DNA from: Bacillota bacterium
GTDB lineage: Bacteria; Bacillota; Clostridia; Acetivibrionales; DSM-1351
DNA length: 8,723 nucleotides
Assembly: GCA_023431385.1 (NCBI GenBank)
Contig: JAEYWA010000243.1
Coordinates: 1-8,723, forward strand
Direction: 5' to 3'
The notes beneath the pieces are model-generated. The model made no database searches. It was not told the origin of the DNA and saw only the letters and a program-made list of their open reading frames with translations. The translations under genes were made by a program, and so were the position numbers. Below, piece by piece: positions 1-6,233 of the stretch (positions are counted from its first letter, which is position 1; every line of letters starts with the position of its first letter).

Positions 1-1347
1 GCAAAATTTGGCGGAACATCACTTGCTAATGCTGAACAAATAAAAAAGGTTTGCGATATTGTTCTATCAGATAGTGACAGAAGAATTATTGTAGTATCTG
101 CACCTGGTAAAAGAGATAAACAGGATATAAAAGTTACCGATTTACTGATCGCATGTGCGAACAAACAGCTGGAGACCGGTAATTCCTCTTTAGAGTTGGA
201 GGCAGTTGTTAAAAGATTTAAGGATATAGCTGACGACCTCAAGCTGGATGGCAGTATTATTGAAGAAATCAGGAAAGATCTTGAAGAAAGATTAAAGCTT
301 GACACAAGTCATAAAGGAATGTTCATGGATGCTATGAAAGCAGCCGGAGAAGATAACAGTGCCAAATTGGTTGCTGCTTACCTGAACAGCATCGGTAAAA
401 AAGCTCACTATGTCAGTCCTAAACAAGCAGGCCTATTAATGAGCAGCGAGTTTGGAAATGCCCAGGTTTTACCCGAAGCCTTTGAGAATCTTAAAATGCT
501 TAATAACTATGATGGAATAATTATTTTCCCGGGCTTCTTTGGGTACACCTTAGAAGGTAAGGTTGCTACCTTCCCTCGTGGAGGTTCCGATATAACCGGT
601 TCAATACTTGCTGCAGCGCTGAAAGTTGATTTGTACGAAAACTTTACGGACGTTGATGCAGTGTATGCAGCACATCCAGGTCTTGTACACAAGCCAGTAG
701 CAATATCCGAGCTTACTTATAGAGAAATGAGAGAGCTTTCCTATGCCGGATTCTCAGTTTTACATGAAGACACTCTTGTTCCGGTTTTCATGGCTGGTGT
801 TCCTGTTAATATTAAAAATACAAATAACCCTACAGCTCCGGGAACTAAAATTGTACTTAAAAGAGATATAACACCAAATCATGTTGTTGGTATAGCCAGT
901 GATTCCGGATTTTGCTGTATATATGTAAGCAAGTTCATGATGAACAGGGAAATCGGTTTTGGCAGAAAGCTTCTTCAGATTCTGGAAGAAGAAGGTATAT
1001 CCTATGAGCATACGCCTTCCGGTATTGATAATATTTCTGTTATTTTAAAGCAGAACCAGTTCAAAACACCTGAAGTTGAACAAAAAATACTGGAACGAAT
1101 TAAAAATGAGCTTGGGTGTGACGATGTGTCAATAGATCATAACCTAGCAATAGTTATTATAGTCGGTGAAGGCATGAAAAATACTGTTGGAACTGCTGCA
1201 AGAGCTACATCAGCGTTGGCTAAGGCATCGATAAGCCTGGAAATGATAAACCAGGGATCATCAGAAATTACCATGATGTTTGCTGTTAGAGAGGACGAAA
1301 CCAATAAAGCTGTTATTTCACTCTATAATGAATTTTTCTATAAATAA
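1..1347 (+). CDS. lysC: Aspartokinase (aspartate kinase) with C-terminal ACT domains, 5' end cut by the window
   Basis: Phosphorylates L-aspartate with ATP to 4-phospho-aspartate in the cytoplasm, the entry step to lysine/diaminopimelate, threonine and methionine. The frame is open from base 1, and its second to seventh residues read KFGGTS, the N-terminal nucleotide-binding motif of aspartokinases, so only a few codons are missing (448 visible; the family is about 400-460 aa). The kinase domain covers visible residues 1 to about 285: RGGSD at 193-197, then a TDVDAVY segment and a GFSVLH segment matching the usual TDVDGVY and GAKVLH. Two ACT repeats follow, from about 295 to 365 and 375 to 448, the second with MINQGSSEI. 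An internal start at 196 would remove KFGGTS and is not the real one. ACT domains in this family bind end-product amino acids; whether lysine or threonine inhibits this one cannot be read from the sequence, so the symbol lysC is a convention. Any promoter lies outside the window. Confidence 0.95.
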   Translation, partial: AKFGGTSLANAEQIKKVCDIVLSDSDRRIIVVSAPGKRDKQDIKVTDLLIACANKQLETGNSSLELEAVVKRFKDIADDLKLDGSIIEEIRKDLEERLKLDTSHKGMFMDAMKAAGEDNSAKLVAAYLNSIGKKAHYVSPKQAGLLMSSEFGNAQVLPEAFENLKMLNNYDGIIIFPGFFGYTLEGKVATFPRGGSDITGSILAAALKVDLYENFTDVDAVYAAHPGLVHKPVAISELTYREMRELSYAGFSVLHEDTLVPVFMAGVPVNIKNTNNPTAPGTKIVLKRDITPNHVVGIASDSGFCCIYVSKFMMNREIGFGRKLLQILEEEGISYEHTPSGIDNISVILKQNQFKTPEVEQKILERIKNELGCDDVSIDHNLAIVIIVGEGMKNTVGTAARATSALAKASISLEMINQGSSEITMMFAVREDETNKAVISLYNEFFYK

Positions 1348-1410
1348 AATCCTTGGGAGTTAGCTGACTACTAAAACCTAGTGCTTATAAATTTTTACTA
1401 TATATTTTGA

Positions 1411-1452
1411 ATAAATAAAACAACGAAGGGTCTCCTTCGTTGTTTTATTTAT
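1411..1452. terminator. Bidirectional intrinsic terminator between convergent genes
   Basis: A perfect 19-bp stem (1411-1429 with 1434-1452) closes a 4-nt loop at 1430-1433. The core is CAACGAAGG/CCTTCGTTG. The outer third of the stem is A/T only, so each strand ends in a T-rich run (GTTTTATTTAT on +). It lies 64 bp after the aspartokinase stop and 110 bp after the stop of the opposing SpoIID-like gene, as expected for a shared terminator. The rest of the gap (1348-1410 and 1453-1562) shows no gene or clear motif. Confidence 0.92.
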
Positions 1453-1562
1453 ATGAGTCTATATAACCTTCACAAATAAATTACTTCCAACCCATCCATA
1501 TGAATTAAAGATTAACCTTTATATTCTAAATCATTACCCTAATTAAAGTTGGAGAACCTATA

Positions 1563-3221
1563 TTATTTCGAAATCTCAATTTTTGCTCCGGTATAGTAAT
1601 GCAGTAGTATCTGATCAAATGTAAATCCGGCATTTGCCATACCCTTTGCCCCTTCCTGACTCATACCCACCGCATGCCCATAGCCTCTACCAGTGAAAGT
1701 GTATTCTGTCGGTACAGACGATAGAACTGTGGATTTCCCTTCAGCATCTACTACAGTAACCTTCTGGTTAGTGTCTGTAACCTTCGTTTCACCATCGGCT
1801 GTAATAACTGTCATTTGCCCGAGCTGTTTCTTTTCTTCCTTGCCGTCAACCATTACATTGATGTCTGCATTAGTGGAAATAGTATACCATTGACTGTAAA
1901 GTCCTAAAAATGTTCTGCAGCCATCCTTTGCGAATTTTACTCCCTCGGGCTTCAACGTACCTTTTACAATTATTTCAATGGGTCTTCCAGCTTCTGACAG
2001 CTTAGTAATTTCAATACTTGTAACGTCGCCTATTTCATAGTTTTTCAGCTTCTGGCTGATTTCATCGGCAGTAAACGTCAACGTCCAATTATATTTAGGT
2101 GACTTCCCTGATTCATACTTATCTTCTACACTTTTGAGATATGGAGCACCATTCCAAACATTTGAACCGTCTTCTGTCTGCCCACCGCTGGAAGCTGAGT
2201 AAACTGCTTCAATCAATTTTCCTTCATAGGTCAAAACCATATCCTTTGTTTCGTCAATAGCAGTATTTGCAATTGCACTTTCTGAGCCAATTCCCCTATA
2301 TACCTGACAATGAATATCATTGCATAGATTAAAGCCGTAGTTCAAATGAGTATTGGATTTATTCGATTTTGTAAGATTCAGATGTGCATATGTTCTGGCA
2401 GCTACAGCCTGAGCTTTGATTGCTTCAATGTTTGAAAAACTTTCAATTTCATTAGGAACTACACCATAAAGATATTCTTCCATCTGCAATATATTTATAA
2501 TGGTCATATCACTGCCTGTCATTCTTCTGAATTCTACCTGCCCTCGAAAGGTATTGAACTTGTCTGATCCAATTTTAACAGGTTCTCCTTCGACCGGCTT
2601 TCCCTGTAACAGCTTCTGTTCCGAAGCAAACATAAATATAGTATCACCGGTAATACTGTCAGCTCCATATATCCTTGTATCAGATTTTTCTACAACAGTG
2701 CACTCGATTTGTCCAAGCTTTTTAACAACTTCAGCAATATCAGAATTTGCTGTTTCCTGGTCGATATAGAACCCTGTCCATACATCCCACCCTGTATCAG
2801 TGTAGACAGGATAAGCCTTGATTCCCTTCTGTTTATATGTATTTACATTCCTTACTGCTTCATTATAGGTATTGTATGTCTTTTTTAGTTTCAGATGATA
2901 TGGCCCTACTGTTGGATTTCCCGTCTCGTCAACAGCTGTAAGTTTTGCTCCGCTTCCGGTAAAGTAGCTGTCTTTAATTATATTAATATTTTGACCCGGG
3001 CTTGAGTTATATATTGGAATATCCGAGTTTGCAGACGAATCATAAGCAAGGAATACTACTCCTTTATCTGCACTGATAATCATCTGACTCTGGGCTTTTG
3101 AACCATAATACAAACCTATTTTTACAGTAGGATTTGCTGCAGCATAAACATTAAAACTATTTATACCTGAAAACATTATAATAACTAATACTATGCTTAT
3201 AAATAAGCAAAATTTCTTCAT
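1563..3221 (-). CDS. Secreted SpoIID/LytB-domain protein, probable peptidoglycan lytic transglycosylase
   Basis: Predicted 552-aa exported wall enzyme. The start is the ATG at 3221, which follows an AAGGAG site 10 nt upstream; the same frame extends upstream to 3404 but without a comparable site. Residues 1-29 form a Sec signal peptide (MKKF, hydrophobic core, cleavage near VYA-AA). Residues about 115-175 look like a SPOR-type glycan-binding segment. The SpoIID domain follows: LYGVVPNEI at 251-259, with Glu258 at the position of the proposed catalytic Glu; AVAARTYA at 272-279; a Cys300-x4-Cys305 pair with His304, resembling the zinc-binding cysteines known in clostridial SpoIID; SASSGGQT at 342-349; and GRGYGHAVGMSQ at 511-522. 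About 55 residues (450-505) are inserted before that last motif. Bacillus SpoIID is about 340 aa and acts in engulfment; the larger size and the lack of neighbouring sporulation genes leave a LytB-like or germination role equally possible. The gene is monocistronic, facing the aspartokinase. Confidence 0.88.
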   Translation of the reverse strand: MKKFCLFISIVLVIIMFSGINSFNVYAAANPTVKIGLYYGSKAQSQMIISADKGVVFLAYDSSANSDIPIYNSSPGQNINIIKDSYFTGSGAKLTAVDETGNPTVGPYHLKLKKTYNTYNEAVRNVNTYKQKGIKAYPVYTDTGWDVWTGFYIDQETANSDIAEVVKKLGQIECTVVEKSDTRIYGADSITGDTIFMFASEQKLLQGKPVEGEPVKIGSDKFNTFRGQVEFRRMTGSDMTIINILQMEEYLYGVVPNEIESFSNIEAIKAQAVAARTYAHLNLTKSNKSNTHLNYGFNLCNDIHCQVYRGIGSESAIANTAIDETKDMVLTYEGKLIEAVYSASSGGQTEDGSNVWNGAPYLKSVEDKYESGKSPKYNWTLTFTADEISQKLKNYEIGDVTSIEITKLSEAGRPIEIIVKGTLKPEGVKFAKDGCRTFLGLYSQWYTISTNADINVMVDGKEEKKQLGQMTVITADGETKVTDTNQKVTVVDAEGKSTVLSSVPTEYTFTGRGYGHAVGMSQEGAKGMANAGFTFDQILLHYYTGAKIEISK

Positions 3222-3330
3222 TAGTAACAAACTCCTTGTATTTTCGTCATTTTTCTTAGCTTGATTCGACATGGAATATTCTACATCCTGCCTGATAGAA
3301 AAAATGTAACAGAATTGAAATATCGAGCAT

Positions 3331-3360
3331 ATAATATAGATACGTAGACTGGATACACAA
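3331..3360 (-). promoter_or_regulatory. Candidate promoter for the SpoIID-like gene
   Basis: On the - strand TTGTGT (3355-3360) is followed by TATTAT (3331-3336) after 18 bp, or by the overlapping TATATT (3333-3338) after 16 bp. This resembles sigma-A. It would give a leader of about 100 nt before the ATG at 3221. I saw no convincing sigma-E-type element (CATA-type -10) in this interval, although SpoIID is sigma-E dependent in Bacillus. The site is weak and placed partly by its position. Confidence 0.35.
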
Positions 3361-3397
3361 GTTAACTGATTTATACCCACATTCGTAGTAAAAGTAT

Positions 3398-3426
3398 TTG
3401 ACACAACTATTTACCAATGATATGAT
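3398..3426 (+). promoter_or_regulatory. Sigma-A promoter of the dapA-dapB-ACT operon
   Basis: A consensus -35 TTGACA (3398-3403), a 17-bp spacer and the -10 TATGAT (3421-3426), preceded by TGa to make an extended -10. Transcription should start near 3433, about 15 nt before the first helix of the lysine riboswitch. A promoter this strong followed by a conditional terminator is the usual design of riboswitch-controlled operons. Confidence 0.9.
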
Positions 3427-3447
3427 AGAAAAAATAAATATAGCTTG

Positions 3448-3618
3448 AGATAGAGGTGCGTATTTAATTAGTATCTGCAATGAAGATTTTTGGGGTCTCA
3501 TGATTTGCAGTGAAAGGGAAAAACGCCGAAGGTAAATACTTCCCAATAAATGTATTGCCTGGTTTTAAGGTTAACAGCCTTGAGACTGTCATCATAATGA
3601 TGTGGTGGAGCGCTATCT
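3448..3618 (+). promoter_or_regulatory. Lysine riboswitch (L-box) aptamer
   Basis: A cis-acting leader RNA that binds L-lysine and lowers expression of the genes downstream. Conserved blocks appear in order: AGATAGAGGTGCG at 3448-3460, AGTA at 3470-3473, a GAAAGGGAAAAACGCCGAAGG block at 3512-3532, ACTGTCAT at 3585-3592, and GTGGTGGAGCGCTATCT at 3602-3618. Helices can be drawn by hand: P1 3448-3453 with 3613-3618; P2 includes 3475-3480 with 3505-3510; P3 includes AATAC 3535-3539 with GTATT 3552-3556; P4 is AAGG 3567-3570 with CCTT 3578-3581; P5 is CATCA 3590-3594 with TGATG 3598-3602. The length of about 171 nt is normal for the class. It sits upstream of dapA, a classic target. Confidence 0.95.
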
Positions 3619-3657
3619 GTTTATTATAATTTTTCCGGTTATAATTTTTAAAACAGA
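3616..3657 (+). promoter_or_regulatory. Predicted antiterminator of the lysine riboswitch
   Basis: TCTGTTT (3616-3622) can pair with AAACAGA (3651-3657), enclosing a second hairpin, ATTATAA (3623-3629) with TTATAAT (3639-3645). This structure uses the 3' strand of P1 and the first bases of the terminator stem. It can form only when lysine is absent and P1 is open, and it then blocks termination. The pairing was worked out by eye, without an energy calculation. Confidence 0.65.
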
Positions 3658-3681
3658 CGTTGGCTTACGCCAACGTTTTTT
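3655..3681 (+). terminator. Intrinsic terminator of the lysine riboswitch
   Basis: ACGTTGGC (3657-3664) and GCCAACGT (3669-3676) form a perfect 8-bp stem around the loop TTAC, extended by a G-U and an A-U pair at 3655-3656, and the strand ends in six T (3676-3681). It lies 37 nt after the aptamer and about 110 nt before dapA. With lysine bound, P1 holds 3613-3618 and this hairpin can form, stopping transcription in the leader. The stretch 3682-3780 that follows is A/T-rich and holds no further motif I can support. Confidence 0.92.
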
Positions 3682-3790
3682 AATTTTCGAGAAAGTAATA
3701 CAATTAAACTTTTGGATTAATGCATATGCTCTGTTTCAATTATAAAATAAAAAATAGCAGTGTGTTAATATCACGCAGATGGAGGTTATT

Positions 3791-4672
3791 ATGAGAAAAC
3801 CAATTTTTACAGGATCAGGCGTTGCAATTGTTACTCCGTTTACAAATGAAGGTACCGACTACAACAAACTTTCTGAACTAATTGAGTATCAAATTAAGGA
3901 AGGCACTGATGCCATAATTATTGCAGGCACTACTGGTGAAGCATCTACAATGTATGACAATGAGCATAAGGCTGCCATTAAATTTACTGTTGAGAAGGTA
4001 AACGGTAGAGTGCCGGTTATAGCAGGTACAGGAAGCAACCACACAGTTCATGCTATTGAGCTGAGCAAGTATGCACAGGAAGTTGGAGCAGATGCTATTT
4101 TAACCGTTACTCCCTATTACAATAAGACCACGCAAAAGGGGCTTTATGAGCACTTTAAGCTAATTGCCAACAGCATACGTATTCCGGTAGTACTTTATAA
4201 TGTTCCTTCCAGAACAAATCTGAATATTTCTCCCGATACGATTAAAGCTTTGTCTGAAATCGATAATATTGTTGCCATAAAGGAGTGTAATCTTTCCCAG
4301 GTTGGAGAAGTTGTTAATCTTTGCGGAGAAGATTTTTCTGTATATTCGGGCGAAGATGCAGCAATTGTTCCCTTCCTTTCATTAGGCGCAAAGGGTGTTA
4401 TTTCAGTCATGGCCAATATCATTCCAAAAGATACTCATGACATGGTAGCCAAATACCTTGCAGGAGATGTTGAAGCCAGTAGAAAGCTTCAGTTAAAGAC
4501 TCTTGACCTTATTAAAGCTCTGTTTATTGAAGTAAGTCCCATTCCGATAAAAGCTGCTATGAATCTTATGGGTATGAATGTTGGTAGCTGCAGACTGCCC
4601 TTGATAGATATGTCCGAAAAAAACCTTGACATATTACGAAATGAATTGAAAAAATACGGTCTGCTGTTGTAA
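3791..4672 (+). CDS. dapA: 4-hydroxy-tetrahydrodipicolinate synthase
   Basis: Condenses pyruvate with L-aspartate-4-semialdehyde to 4-hydroxy-tetrahydrodipicolinate, the first committed step to diaminopimelate and lysine, in the cytoplasm and usually as a tetramer. The 293-aa (alpha/beta)8 protein has normal length. Landmarks are AGTTGE at 45-50 (Thr47 and Thr48 match the proton-relay threonine pair), the YYN tyrosine Tyr110, Tyr136 and Arg141 in YNVPSRT, and the Schiff-base Lys164 in AIKE. The start is the ATG at 3791, with GGAGG at 3781-3785 placed 5 nt upstream. A frame-compatible ATG at 3779 would overlap that site and add four residues, so it is rejected. First gene of the riboswitch-controlled operon, 108 bp before dapB. 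All catalytic residues checked are present. Confidence 0.97.
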   Translation: MRKPIFTGSGVAIVTPFTNEGTDYNKLSELIEYQIKEGTDAIIIAGTTGEASTMYDNEHKAAIKFTVEKVNGRVPVIAGTGSNHTVHAIELSKYAQEVGADAILTVTPYYNKTTQKGLYEHFKLIANSIRIPVVLYNVPSRTNLNISPDTIKALSEIDNIVAIKECNLSQVGEVVNLCGEDFSVYSGEDAAIVPFLSLGAKGVISVMANIIPKDTHDMVAKYLAGDVEASRKLQLKTLDLIKALFIEVSPIPIKAAMNLMGMNVGSCRLPLIDMSEKNLDILRNELKKYGLLL

Positions 4673-4715
4673 TTTAACAGTGGTAGCAAGCAATGTATTT
4701 TTAATGTGATGTAAC

Positions 4716-4740
4716 ATACTTATAAATGATATACTTATAA
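4716..4740. repeat. Short direct repeat in the dapA-dapB gap
   Basis: ATACTTATAA occurs twice, at 4716-4725 and 4731-4740, with a 15-bp period. It lies in the 108-bp A/T-rich gap between dapA and dapB. A TATAAT at 4753-4758 follows but has no recognisable -35 at the right distance. The gap has no strong terminator. The repeat may be chance in such A/T-rich DNA. Confidence 0.5.
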
Positions 4741-4780
4741 CAAAGCTGTCTTTATAATAATGATTAGGATGTGATTACAA

Positions 4781-5545
4781 ATGATTAATGTTTTACTAAG
4801 CGGTTGTAATGGCAAAATGGGCCAGGTAATTACAAGGCTGGCTGAAAATTTCGACAGTTTAAAAATTGCTGCAGGTTCTGACATAAATGATAACATAAAT
4901 AACCCCTACCCTGTTTTCACTTCTTTAAAGGAGTGCAATGTCAAGGTAGATGTTATTATAGATTTTTCAAACCCTAAAGCCTTCGGCGGCTTGATAGAGT
5001 TTGCCCAGGAAAGAAAAATACCTGTTATAGTTTGTACTACCGGACTCTCTAGTGAACAAATTAATGTTTTGAAAAGAGATGTTTCCAAAAACATTCCAGT
5101 GTTCTACTCGGCTAATATGTCCCTGGGGGTAAATTTACTTATTGATCTGGTAAAAAAGGCAGCTAAGGTGCTTGAAGGACAGTTTGATATCGAAATAGTC
5201 GAAAAGCATCATAACCAGAAGATTGATGCACCAAGTGGAACAGCTTTAGCGATAGCTGAAGCCATTAATGAAACACTTGAAGAAAAGTGCGAATACACAT
5301 ATGACAGACATTCCAGAATGAAGAAACGCGGTAAGCAGGAAATTGGTATTCATGCTGTTCGCGGAGGTACAATCGTTGGCGATCACTCTGTCATTTTTGC
5401 AGGCAATGATGAAATTATTGAAATAAATCATTCTGCGACATCAAAGGAAATTTTTGGCGTAGGTGCTCTAAAGGCTTCACTTTTCCTTTGGGATAAGGCA
5501 CCTGGACTTTATTCCATGACGGATCTCATTGCGGAAATAAATTAG
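4781..5545 (+). CDS. dapB: 4-hydroxy-tetrahydrodipicolinate reductase
   Basis: Reduces the DapA product to tetrahydrodipicolinate with NAD(P)H, the second committed step to diaminopimelate and lysine. The protein has 254 aa, slightly shorter than the roughly 270 aa of E. coli. The N-terminal Rossmann domain has the GxxGxMG loop (GCNGKMG, 8-14), IDFSNPKA at 60-67 and CTTGLS at 85-90. The catalytic domain has the signature EKHHNQKIDAPSGTA at 141-155, giving His143/His144 and Lys147 as the expected catalytic residues, then RGGTIVGDH at 194-202. The start is the ATG at 4781, 6 nt after AGGATGTGA (4766-4774), an SD site with one mismatch. dapA lies upstream and the double-ACT gene follows 42 bp later, so co-transcription under the riboswitch is likely. 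The later diaminopimelate genes are not in the window, so the branch used by this organism cannot be told. Confidence 0.97.
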   Translation: MINVLLSGCNGKMGQVITRLAENFDSLKIAAGSDINDNINNPYPVFTSLKECNVKVDVIIDFSNPKAFGGLIEFAQERKIPVIVCTTGLSSEQINVLKRDVSKNIPVFYSANMSLGVNLLIDLVKKAAKVLEGQFDIEIVEKHHNQKIDAPSGTALAIAEAINETLEEKCEYTYDRHSRMKKRGKQEIGIHAVRGGTIVGDHSVIFAGNDEIIEINHSATSKEIFGVGALKASLFLWDKAPGLYSMTDLIAEIN

Positions 5546-5587
5546 TATTTTTTGTGAATTTAATATTTTTTATAGGAGGGAATTCTT

Positions 5588-6058
5588 ATGTCAAATATTT
5601 CGGTTACGAGTATGTGTACCCTGTACAATGTAGCAATGGTGACAGTAGATAATCTTCCCAATGACATGCTGGTGATATCTAATATATTCAGTAAAATTGC
5701 AGATGAAAATATAAATATCGATATGATTAGCCAATCCCCTCCATATAAAGGGAAAATAAATATTTCCTTCAGCATGCCGGCAGATAATATAACAAAAGTA
5801 ATATCTCTGCTCAATACATACAGAAACTCTGTTCCAAACCTAAGAGTAGGTATAGATTCCGACAGCACAAAAATAAGTGTATTCGGAGAAGCCATGAAGG
5901 AGATCCCAGGAGTTGCTGCCAGGCTGTTCAGACTCCTTGCCGCTAACGAAGTGGATGTTAAGCTTGTTACTACCTCTGAGGTAGACATATCCTTCCTTAT
6001 TTATGATAAGGATACCGATAAAACTATCTCTGCAATAAAAAAAGAGTTCTTAATATAA
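5588..6058 (+). CDS. Stand-alone double-ACT protein resembling the regulatory part of aspartokinase
   Basis: A 156-aa soluble protein made of two ACT domains and nothing else. Residues about 16-78 form ACT1, with NINIDMISQ at 41-49 and ISFSMP at 59-64. Residues about 95-156 form ACT2, with KISVFGEAMKEIPGVAAR at 95-112 and TTSEVDISFLI at 128-138. These match the aspartokinase ACT pair (typically KVSVVGxGMxxxPGVAA and STSExxISxLI), including PGV and TSE at the ligand interface. In ACT1 the usual DKPG-type loop is altered to NLPNDM. No kinase motif (KFGGTS, RGGSD) is present, and the upstream sequence is dapB, so this is not a truncation inside the window. The ATG at 5588 has AGGAGGG (5574-5580) 7 nt upstream, a strong site. 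Likely role, inferred: binding lysine or threonine as a regulatory partner of aspartokinase, like the LysC beta subunit of Bacillus. Function unproven. Confidence 0.85.
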   Translation: MSNISVTSMCTLYNVAMVTVDNLPNDMLVISNIFSKIADENINIDMISQSPPYKGKINISFSMPADNITKVISLLNTYRNSVPNLRVGIDSDSTKISVFGEAMKEIPGVAARLFRLLAANEVDVKLVTTSEVDISFLIYDKDTDKTISAIKKEFLI

Positions 6059-6083
6059 TAAAGTTAGTGACCGCTTTACCAAC

Positions 6084-6127
6084 AGGGGTGCAGTCGTACT
6101 AGATTAAACCGGTATGTCTGCACCCCT
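6084..6127. terminator. Stem-loop after the dap operon, probable shared terminator
   Basis: AGGGGTGCAG (6084-6093) pairs perfectly with CTGCACCCCT (6118-6127). Inside, after a T-T mismatch, CGTAC (6095-6099) pairs with GTATG (6112-6116). It lies 25 nt after the ACT gene, between convergent genes. The stem is strong, but what follows on + is TAATGTT and not a clean T-run, so termination may be inefficient or may need a factor. I see nothing else in 6128-6233. Confidence 0.55.
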
Positions 6128-6233
6128 TAATGTTACACAATACTAATTCCCTTCCGTACCTCTCATGAAACGCAAGACATGGGTCAAAAGTTCAATAATA
6201 TCAACATAATATTTAATGATTTTCCTAAGCAGA

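Noticed and set aside
3222..3404. N-terminal extension of the SpoIID-like protein (61 more residues)
   Set aside because: It would bury the signal peptide, lacks a good ribosome site and covers the candidate promoter. The ATG at 3221 has AAGGAG and begins a standard signal peptide.
3256..3546. Open frame of 96 residues on - across the dap leader
   Set aside because: It lies opposite the dap promoter and the lysine riboswitch, whose conserved blocks explain the sequence. No ribosome site and no recognisable domain.
4753..4758. TATAAT as an internal dapB promoter
   Set aside because: No -35 element at 16-18 bp and no extended TG; kept only as a possibility under the direct-repeat finding.
5560..5988. 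Open frame of 142 residues on - opposite the ACT gene
   Set aside because: A shadow of the double-ACT gene, which has matching family motifs and a strong ribosome site; the opposite frame has neither.
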